DNA of 6,011 nucleotides, taken from NCBI GenBank assembly GCA_938015605.1, contig CALLPO010000047.1:1-6011 (forward strand). Reading direction: 5' to 3'. The DNA is from an uncultured Candidatus Altimarinota bacterium (GTDB lineage: Bacteria; Patescibacteriota; Gracilibacteria; BD1-5; UBA6164). Positions 1 to 6,011 of the stretch are shown here, one piece after another; positions within the stretch are counted from its first letter, which is position 1; each line of letters starts with the position of its first letter. The notes beneath the pieces were generated by a model that was given only the letters and a program-made list of their open reading frames with translations, was not told the origin of the DNA and ran no database searches. Both the position numbers and the translations under genes were made by a program.

Positions 1-2
1 AA

Positions 3-1181
3 GACAATAGAGAAAAACTAACTCCTCAAGCTAATGATGAGCTTAACCAATTAATAGTAACACTTTCTAGTAGAAAATTAACCAATGAACTTTTAAATTG
101 AATATACAAAAATGCTCTTGAATCAACAATAGTAAGCTCAATACAAAAAGAGATAACATATCAAACACTTAACTCAAATAGAAGTATTACAGATAATTCT
201 CCTCAATGAAGCTATACACATAGAGTTTCAGAATTTAGTGGAGCTTGATGATGATTATGAGAAAGTAGTGTAAAAATGCTTTATGAAATCTGAATTTGAA
301 TTGTTTCATGAGCAGCACTTTGATTTATACTAAAATGAACTCTATGAATAAGAGCCTTAGCAAAAGAAATTGCAGAAGAAGGAATTACAAGAACAGCAAT
401 AAAACATGTAGGACTCAAACCAGTAGCTCAGGAAATTAAAGAAAAATGAATAAAAACTGTAGCAATTAATGCAGGGAAAAAATGAATTACAAACGTAAAT
501 GAAGCTTGAAAATCAACAAGAAATTTCTTTAGATCAATTCAAAATAATCCATCATGACTTAAAACTCTCTATCAATCAAGATACATTAGTCCAAAAAATG
601 TGTTAAAAGAAGTATTGGATAGTTGATTAGATAAAGTAAGTAGACGTAAATTGATACACAAAATAGATGATATTAATAAAAATTTTGCTAAGTTAAGAAG
701 AATTGAATATGATGAATATTATCAAAAAACATTTGGAAAATCAGCCAAGATTAATGGGAAAATTACACCTGAATATGAAAAGTGGTGAGAATCATTAACA
801 AATGATTTCAAAGACTGAATTGTAAGATCATCACCAAAACTCACTGAACTAAGAGTACAAATGAATAAACAACTAACATCAGCACTAAAAGAGACATGAG
901 TAACAGCCAAGAATATGGAAAAAATTGTTAAGAAAAATATAGAGTTTGCTAAAGGGCAGAAAAAAAGAGCAATAAAAGAGTCATTTAATGCAGCTGATAA
1001 ACTCCTTGTAGATAAAAGTAATATGTGAAAAAGAAATAATGATAATATTATAGGTAAGGATAAAATAAAAAAATATTCAGAAAAAAAATCTAAATGAAGA
1101 TGAAGAGTTCTAGAAAACAAAGAAATTCCTGCAAATGATTCTTACAATCCAGATACAGATATACTAAAAAAAGTTTCTTAA
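3..1181 (+). CDS. Unrecognised protein, C-terminal 392 residues (5' end outside window), code 25
   Basis: The frame is open from the left edge to TAA at 1179-1181 if UGA is read as Gly (about 23 in-frame UGA). The start lies upstream of the window. I do not recognise the family. Numbered from the first visible codon, residues 1-80 are polar with a helical look. Residues 80-86 are Gly-rich (three UGA in a row at 246-254, another at 258). Residues about 94-116 are hydrophobic and Gly-rich with small residues, which suits one membrane span or a helical hairpin. The rest, about residues 117-392, is long, Lys/Arg/Glu-rich and probably helical, ending in a very basic stretch around residues 340-368. 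No enzyme motif is visible. The layout would fit a membrane-anchored or secreted structural protein, or a toxin-like one, but this is only inference. The SulP gene follows after 21 bp on the same strand, so the two may be cotranscribed. Confidence 0.8.
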
Positions 1182-1202
1182 TGAATTAATAATAAATTAA
1201 AT

Positions 1203-2927
1203 ATGCTCAACTACCTAAAATCATTTATGCCATTTCTAGAGTGGATTCCAGAACTAAAAGACCCAAAGGTTTTAAGAGCTGATGTTTTAGCTTGAATTAC
1301 TGTTGCTGTGGTACTTATTCCACAAGCTATGGCATATGCACAACTAGCATGACTCCCTCCTTATATTGGACTATATACTGCATTTCTACCTGTAATTATT
1401 GGTTGAATTTTTAGTTCATCAAGACAACTTTCAACTGGACCAGTTACAGTAATTTCACTTATGACAGCTACGGCTTTAGCTCCTTTTGCTCTATGAGCAG
1501 AAGAATACATAATGTATGCAGCTATTCTAGCAATTATGATGTGAGTAATGCAACTTACACTTTGAATTCTAAAATTATGAAGCATTTTTAATTTTTTATC
1601 ACACTCAGTAATAGTATGATTTATAAATGCTGCTGCTATATTAATTTGATTATCACAACTTAAATGAATATTCTGAGTAAATGTAGAATCATGATTACAC
1701 ATATATGAAACAGTTCCTCAGCTTATTATAGAAATATATAATAACACTAACTCAACAATATTTATTTTTTGAGCAGGGGCACTTATTTTTCTCTATGTAC
1801 TACAAAAATATTTTGCTAAACTCCCTAAATTTCTAATTTTAGTAATTGCTTCAATTATTATTTCATACATGATAGGTTTTGAAAATCTTGGATGAAGTGT
1901 TGTATGAGCAATACCAGAGTGACTCCCTAGTTTTTATATGCCAACACTGAGTAAAGATATTCTTCTACAGCTATTGCCTGCTGCTTTAATTGTGTGATTT
2001 CTTTGATTTACTGAAGCTATTTCTATTGCTAAATCAATTGGGCTCGAAACTAAAAAAAGTGTCTCAACTGACCAAATGCTTATTAGTGAATGACTAGCAA
2101 ATCTAGCTTCTGGTTTTTCTAAATGATATCCAGTATCTGGAACATTTGCCAGAAGTGCTATTAATTTAAAAGCTTGAGCTGTGACTCCATTTGCATCAGT
2201 TGTAACTGGTCTTATTATCTGAGCAGTATTATTATTCTTTACTGAATATCTATATCATCTACCAAATGCTGTTTTGTCAGCTATGATTATTATGGCTGTA
2301 GTTTGACTTATTCATATAGAACCAATTATTAAATCTTGGAAGATTCAAAAAACTGATGCAGTAATTTCTATTATTACTTTTATAGTAACTCTAGCTTTTG
2401 CTCCACATCTAGAAATATGAATATTTACATGAGTATTTTTATCACTTATTTTTCATTTACAAAAATCTATGAAACCAAGGTTTTCTCAACTAGCACTTGC
2501 TCCAGATTGAGTATTTAGGGAATGAGTATTACATAATCTTCCACTGAGTCCTCATGTGTGAGTGTTTAGATTTTATTGAAAACTCTACTTTGTAAATATC
2601 TGGTATTTTGAATGAAAACTTATGAAATACATAGAAGCTAATCAAAAATTCAAAGCTATTGTAATAGATTTTTCAATGATTCCATTTGTAGATTCATCAG
2701 CAATGGAAGTACTTGAGAATCTAGTAATTTCTATGAAAAAACATGATCTAAAGATACACTTTGTATGACTCAGATGAAAACTTATTGAACAAATGAGAGA
2801 CACTTGATATTTAAATGAATTTGGTGAACAAAATGTATTTCCAAACATTAAAATGAGTATCAAATATCTAAAAAAGAAACATAAAAAATTAGATTTAACT
2901 GGATTAATCAAAATAAAAAATAAATAA
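1203..2927 (+). CDS. SulP/SLC26-family inorganic anion transporter with C-terminal STAS domain
   Basis: A 574-residue membrane transporter of the SulP family, which moves anions such as sulfate or bicarbonate; the substrate cannot be told from sequence. The start is the first ATG after the upstream stop and gives the usual short cytoplasmic N-terminus. The first helix region holds AYAQLAGLPPYIGLY (residues about 44-58), followed by SSSRQLSTGP (71-80), a family hallmark. Further marks are GFLGFTEAISIAKSIG (about 265-280, Glu271) and GYPVSGTFARSAIN (about 308-321), followed by more hydrophobic helices to about residue 435. Residues about 452-560 form the STAS domain, with AIVIDFSMIPFVDSSA and the conserved Asp497-Ser498-Ser499. 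About 33 Gly are UGA and about 12 are GGN; the Gly of the conserved GLPP motif (residue 50) is UGA. Three Trp are TGG. Length is normal for SulP-STAS proteins. The patatin-like gene begins 3 bp after the stop. Confidence 0.95.
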
Positions 2928-2930
2928 AAA

Positions 2931-4514
2931 ATGTCATTATTTAATCAATTCATAGACAGGAACTATAATGCTTGAGATAACACATTGTTATTTTGAGATA
3001 TTATGGATTTAGTTGATGTATTGTCATTATCTAAGAACACAGAAAAAGAAGTTGAAGAAATAAAATCAAAAATACTACACATATTAGAAAATACATCTGA
3101 AAAAGATTGAACAAAGTTTAAAAATAATTTTCTAGAATCAAAAGACCATATAAATAGAAATTCAATGCAAACAGAGTATTATAATATTAAGACAATAAAA
3201 GAGAAACTGACAAAAAATGAATCTATTGCAATGTTTTGAATTTTAAATACTGTTCTTAATGAGATGGTAAACTCATACATTAAGCATTTATGACTAGAGT
3301 GAGAAACAATAATTATCAGTGAACAAGTTACTAAAATAGTTAAATGATGACAAAATTTTTCTTTTATACTTGAAAGAGTCAAAAATAATCTGTGACATAC
3401 ATGAGTCATTATTTTTCTACAAGAATTAATACAAGGTAATAAACATCTAAATCAAATAAAAGATTATTGTGAAAAAGAAATGGAAGAGTTATCAGAATAT
3501 AAAAATGATTTCCAATATTGGGATTACAGCAATACTCTTTCACTTTTAGAAACACAGCAGCATTTTAAAAGGAAACAATTAGAGTTTAGTCCTGTTGAAT
3601 ACAGAAATGTAAGTAAAATAAATGAAAGCAATATAGATAAAAAAGAAGAAAAAAACCTAGAGAACTGAAAAGCATTTTCTTTGAGTTGATGATTATCAAA
3701 TGCATTTGCACAACTTTGATATATACAGCAACACATTGAAAACTGATGAACAATTAGTGCTATTTCATGAACAAGTATGTGATCTGTGATTTGAGTACTT
3801 GTGGCTTTTATAGGAAATGATTCTGAAGGAATTGAAAAACTCATTAATATAATTGGTACCAAATTAAGAAATACTACTTTTAACAAAAAATGAAACATAG
3901 CTCACAAGTGAGATAGAAATATTATAAAAGAAATATTTACAGAAATATCAAAAGAGTTTTGAATTGATGATAAAACAAAATTTAGTGAATCAAAAATCCC
4001 AATTACTATTAATGCTAGTAGAGAATACAATTGAGGTGAACAAGAAATCATTCTATGATGAGAAAGAAAAGTAATTGAAAGTGTCTTTGCATCAATTAAT
4101 ATGACAAAATCTTGATTAACAAGGAAGAGTAAAGTTAAAAGAAGTTACTTCTGAAAAAGTGAAATTGATTGAATACAAATGAATGATTTTGCAGCAAATG
4201 AAAGATGAAATCCCATTGATAGTATAGAGACATTATGAATTAGTCATGAAGATGTTATTATACTTGATGTATGATATTCTTCAGAAAAAAACAAATCAGC
4301 CGGTGCACATTTCTCAAGATATTTTTTCAAATGAGCTCTTAGAAGAGATGTATTTTGAAAATTTTTAGTTGAACAAAAATGATGAACAGTAGTTGATTTT
4401 GATACCTCAGGTTCAGAGAATAAAAATTGAATACTTTATAATTGAGACGTTTTTCAAAAATTGATTAATATCTGAAAAAATAAATATAAAGATGTTATAA
4501 AAAAAAATAAATAA
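2931..4514 (+). CDS. Patatin-like phospholipase family protein with unassigned helical N-terminal half
   Basis: A 527-residue protein whose C-terminal part looks like a patatin-type serine acyl hydrolase (Ser-Asp dyad; the family cleaves acyl esters of membrane lipids). Seen in order: a divergent oxyanion-loop motif LSGGLSNAFAQLG (Gly253-Gly254); the nucleophile elbow GTSMG with Ser282; a strand and loop region near IPITINASREY; then IDG with Asp413, matching the second catalytic residue of the usual DGG/DGA motif, followed by Asn and Pro spaced as in patatins; and VIILDVGYSS. Gly253, 254, 280, 284 and 414 are all encoded by UGA. Residues 1-250 are polar and largely helical, with no signal peptide and no family I recognise. 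The Ala-Ser-x-Ile-Pro-Gly stretch usual before the catalytic Asp is replaced by ASINMTKSG. The start is the ATG 3 bp after the SulP stop; there is no Shine-Dalgarno sequence. Fold and active site are well supported; substrate and biological role are unknown. Confidence 0.88.
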
Positions 4515-4535
4515 GCTCTGCTTATTTATTTTTTT
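4501..4535. terminator. Bidirectional intrinsic terminator hairpin between converging genes
   Basis: Positions 4501-4516 pair perfectly with 4520-4535 (16 bp) around a TCT loop. Only the two innermost pairs are G-C; the rest are A-T. The outer arm is A7 on the 5' side and T7 on the 3' side, and the same holds on the opposite strand, so either transcript ends in a hairpin plus U tract. The plus-strand stop (4512-4514) lies in the left arm and the minus-strand stop (4526-4528) in the right arm. The low G-C content makes the stem weaker than a textbook terminator, but symmetry and position support the role. Confidence 0.75.
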
Positions 4536-5683
4536 AATTCAAAACTTTTCTTTCCAAAACTTTTTCAATTAATAATTATTTCAACTTGATGCTCTCAGTG
4601 ATATAAAGCTTTTGTTGTCATCATTTTTAAAGAATGCTTTTTATTAATTTTCACAGATTTTTTTAACTCTAATTTTTTTATTTTAAATACCTTTGGCTTT
4701 AAATCTCAAGCTTTATTTTGAAAGTATATTTTATAATCAATAATTAGATTTTCTTCTTTTTGAGAAGATATATTGAATTCAAATTCAAGAGCATCTCAAA
4801 TTTTCACTACATTATTTTTTACAGATAAGTTAGTTACTGTAATTTTAGGATTGCTAGAGTATCAAAGAAGTTCAAGTGTGCCTTTGTGTCATTGTTTTAC
4901 TAATCATCTCGTAGAATGGGAAATAATATAGTCTATATCACTAGAATCATTACTCTGTTTCCATTTTTTTAGAGTCTTAACAACAAGTTCTGCATCAATC
5001 TTTGAAATATCATTGAGATGATTAGCCACACTTCTTGTGACAAATCTTGAGTTATCACAATACAGATTATCTAAAACCTGAATAGTTTTATTATAATCTA
5101 AGCTAATTCCCTTTCACCAAGGGAGTTTTTGTCTACTTCCTTCACTTGAAAGTCTCCTCACATGATAATTTTCTGATTCACTCCACATCAACACTTTACT
5201 AAAGGTTTCCTCTTCATAAGAATTGAAAAAATGTCTAATAGCAAATTCAGAAGAAAAATTCTGAGTCATTCTTTCTAAAGCCTTAAAGCAAAATTCTAAT
5301 CAAATTTGATATTCTCATGGTCAATATAAGTTTTTATCAATATAATCTAATCCATAAGTTGCTACATATTCTAAGTAAGGAGCAAAAATAAAATCTCAAA
5401 AATTATTATCAAGAGTTCAGTTTTCCTCATTTTTTGGCAAACTTTTTAAAAGAATGTTTACAGATTCTTCAAAATCATCTGATAAATGTTTTTTAAACAT
5501 TTCAGAAATATGACTAATTCTTTGAGTAAGTTCAAGCTCTGGAAATTTAACTAAAACTTCCTCACTAAATTTATCATTAGAAAAGTTTCAGTAGACCTCT
5601 TTAATTAGTCACGCTATATATTCAACTTTCTCTTTATTAAAAAGTTGGTCTTTTAATGAAAATGTAGGAGCTTTTTTGTTCAT
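4526..5683 (-). CDS. AlkC-like DNA alkylation repair glycosylase with C-terminal Ig-like domain
   Basis: A 385-residue protein resembling the AlkC branch of HEAT-like-repeat DNA glycosylases, which excise N3-alkylated bases such as 3-methyladenine without flipping the base. Helical repeats cover about residues 1-270. The AlkC-like core includes MWSESENYHVRRLSSEG (about 166-182, Glu181), RQKLPWGKG (184-192), FVTRSVANHLNDISK (214-228) and ISHSTRGLVKQGHKGTLELLG (about 254-274). From about residue 279 the sequence changes to alternating hydrophobic and polar strands, ending in HGEHQVEIIINGKSFGKKSFELKK read in two pieces; this fits the Ig-like domain of the AlkC-alpha subtype. About 15 Gly are UGA and 5 are GGN. 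The reading frame is continuous from ATG at 5683. A small ORF ends 5 bp upstream, so they may be cotranscribed. The gene ends in the shared terminator. Positions 5274-5408 of this gene reappear inverted at the window's right edge. Family confidence is high; catalytic residues were not checked by alignment. Confidence 0.9.
5274..5408. repeat. Left arm of a 135-bp perfect inverted repeat (inside the AlkC-like gene)
   Basis: This segment is the reverse complement of 5877-6011, 135 of 135 bases identical, with positions pairing to a sum of 11285. It encodes part of the AlkC-like protein in the minus frame (from FGDFIFAPYLEYV through GLEFCFKALE), so this arm is the genuine copy. Confidence 0.95.
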
Positions 5684-5688
5684 AGTTT

Positions 5689-5876
5689 TTATTTAATGTT
5701 TTCTATCATCCTCTTAATCTTCACCGCTTTTTCAAAATGATCTAACTTCTCTTTTTCTATCCACCAAGTTGCAACTTCCATCAATAATTCTGGATTTGTA
5801 TTTTTATTTTCAAAAAAAGCGTAAAAAGACAGTCAGACATTTTCTCACTTCTTTTCTATTTTATCATTACAGACTT
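5689..5876 (-). CDS. Small conserved-looking protein, N-terminus lost at a chimeric junction (possibly DUF6500-like)
   Basis: Sixty-one codons from about 5874 down to TAA at 5691-5689 read as a compact soluble protein containing KKGENVGLSFYAFF, NPELLMEVATWW and KLDHFEKAVKIKRM. Two Gly, in KKGENVG, are UGA. From memory this pattern resembles small proteins called DUF6500, which are about 70 residues long; I could not check this, and no function is known to me. If right, only about the first ten residues are missing. The frame continues upstream into the inverted copy of the AlkC-like gene and meets TAA at 5913-5911 with no convincing start, so the true 5' end is absent. It lies 5 bp upstream of the AlkC-like gene on the same strand, which suggests translation from one transcript. 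Confidence 0.7.
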
Positions 5877-6011
5877 TAATAATTTTTGAGATTTTATTTT
5901 TGCTCCTTACTTAGAATATGTAGCAACTTATGGATTAGATTATATTGATAAAAACTTATATTGACCATGAGAATATCAAATTTGATTAGAATTTTGCTTT
6001 AAGGCTTTAGA
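5877..6011. repeat. Right arm of the inverted repeat; duplicated, flipped AlkC-like fragment at the window edge
   Basis: This is an exact inverted copy of 5274-5408 running to the last base of the window. Read on the plus strand it gives the AlkC-like residues NFGDFIFAPYLEYVATYG and onward in frame. Identity stops abruptly: 5876, 5875 and 5874 do not pair with 5409, 5410 and 5411. The junction lies in an AT-rich run, TAATAATTTTT. It breaks the small ORF at 5689-5876. There is no sign of an insertion sequence or transposase. It is best read as a fold-back chimera, not a native gene fragment. Confidence 0.9.

Noticed and set aside
722..1120. Open frame on the minus strand opposite the first gene, with a hydrophobic translation
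   Set aside because: It is antisense to a continuous code-25 gene on the plus strand. Its Phe/Ser/Leu-rich translation is the complement of Lys/Glu/Asn-rich coding, and no family is recognisable.
1361..1702. Minus-strand open frame opposite the SulP gene
   Set aside because: It is fully inside the SulP coding region, whose family motifs are unambiguous; the antisense translation shows no domain.
2642..3409. Two minus-strand open frames (2642-2911, 3179-3409) opposite the STAS domain and the lipase N-terminus
   Set aside because: Both are antisense shadows of the plus-strand genes and have no promoter, start context or recognisable product.
3480..3668. Stand-alone 62-residue plus-strand protein
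   Set aside because: It is only the UGA-free stretch in the middle of the 2931-4514 gene and is in the same frame; it is not a separate gene.
3524..3898. Minus-strand open frame opposite the patatin nucleophile region
   Set aside because: It overlaps the best-supported catalytic motifs on the plus strand; hydrophobicity arises from antisense of Lys/Glu codons.
1203..4514. UGA as tryptophan (code 4) or selenocysteine, or the genes as UGA-riddled pseudogenes
   Set aside because: UGA sits at invariant Gly positions, TGG is used for Trp, dozens of UGA per gene rule out selenocysteine, and no frameshift or TAA/TAG interrupts any gene.
5877..6011. A second AlkC-like gene starting on the plus strand
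   Set aside because: It is base-for-base identical to part of the minus-strand gene, lacks a start, and begins abruptly inside another ORF; a duplicated fragment or chimera explains it.
5274..6011. Transposon or integron inverted repeats
   Set aside because: The arms lie in coding sequence, are not at the ends of any element, have no transposase between them, and the right arm runs off the window.

Overview
The window reads as DNA from a bacterium that uses genetic code 25 (UGA = glycine), the code of Absconditabacteria (SR1) and Gracilibacteria in the candidate phyla radiation. With the standard code almost nothing long is open. With UGA read as Gly, nearly the whole window resolves into five tightly packed genes that all end in TAA. 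Recognisable families (SulP transporter, patatin-like lipase, AlkC-type DNA glycosylase) then show Gly exactly where those families need it. TGG is used separately for Trp, which argues against the Mycoplasma-type code. The DNA is A+T-rich and almost free of CpG, and nearly all Arg is AGA/AGG. I cannot tell which of the two phyla it belongs to.

Plus strand, 3..4514: three genes in one direction. They are the C-terminal 392 residues of an unrecognised protein with a Gly-rich, membrane-like segment, then after 21 bp a 574-residue SulP anion transporter with a STAS domain, then after 3 bp a 527-residue protein with a C-terminal patatin-like phospholipase domain. The spacing suggests one transcript.

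Positions 4501..4535 form a perfect A/T-rich hairpin that can serve as a terminator on both strands. It sits between, and partly inside, the ends of the converging genes.

Minus strand, 4526..5876: a truncated small ORF (61 codons visible), then after 5 bp a 385-residue AlkC-like alkylation-repair glycosylase with a C-terminal Ig-like region.

Positions 5877..6011 are an exact inverted copy of 5274..5408, inside the AlkC-like gene. This copy cuts off the start of the small ORF and runs to the end of the window. It looks most like a fold-back chimera from amplification or assembly at a contig end, not native sequence.

The transporter and lipase genes may be co-expressed, but nothing in the sequence proves a shared function. 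I see no tRNA, rRNA, CRISPR array, insertion sequence or clear promoter. No Shine-Dalgarno sequence precedes any visible start.
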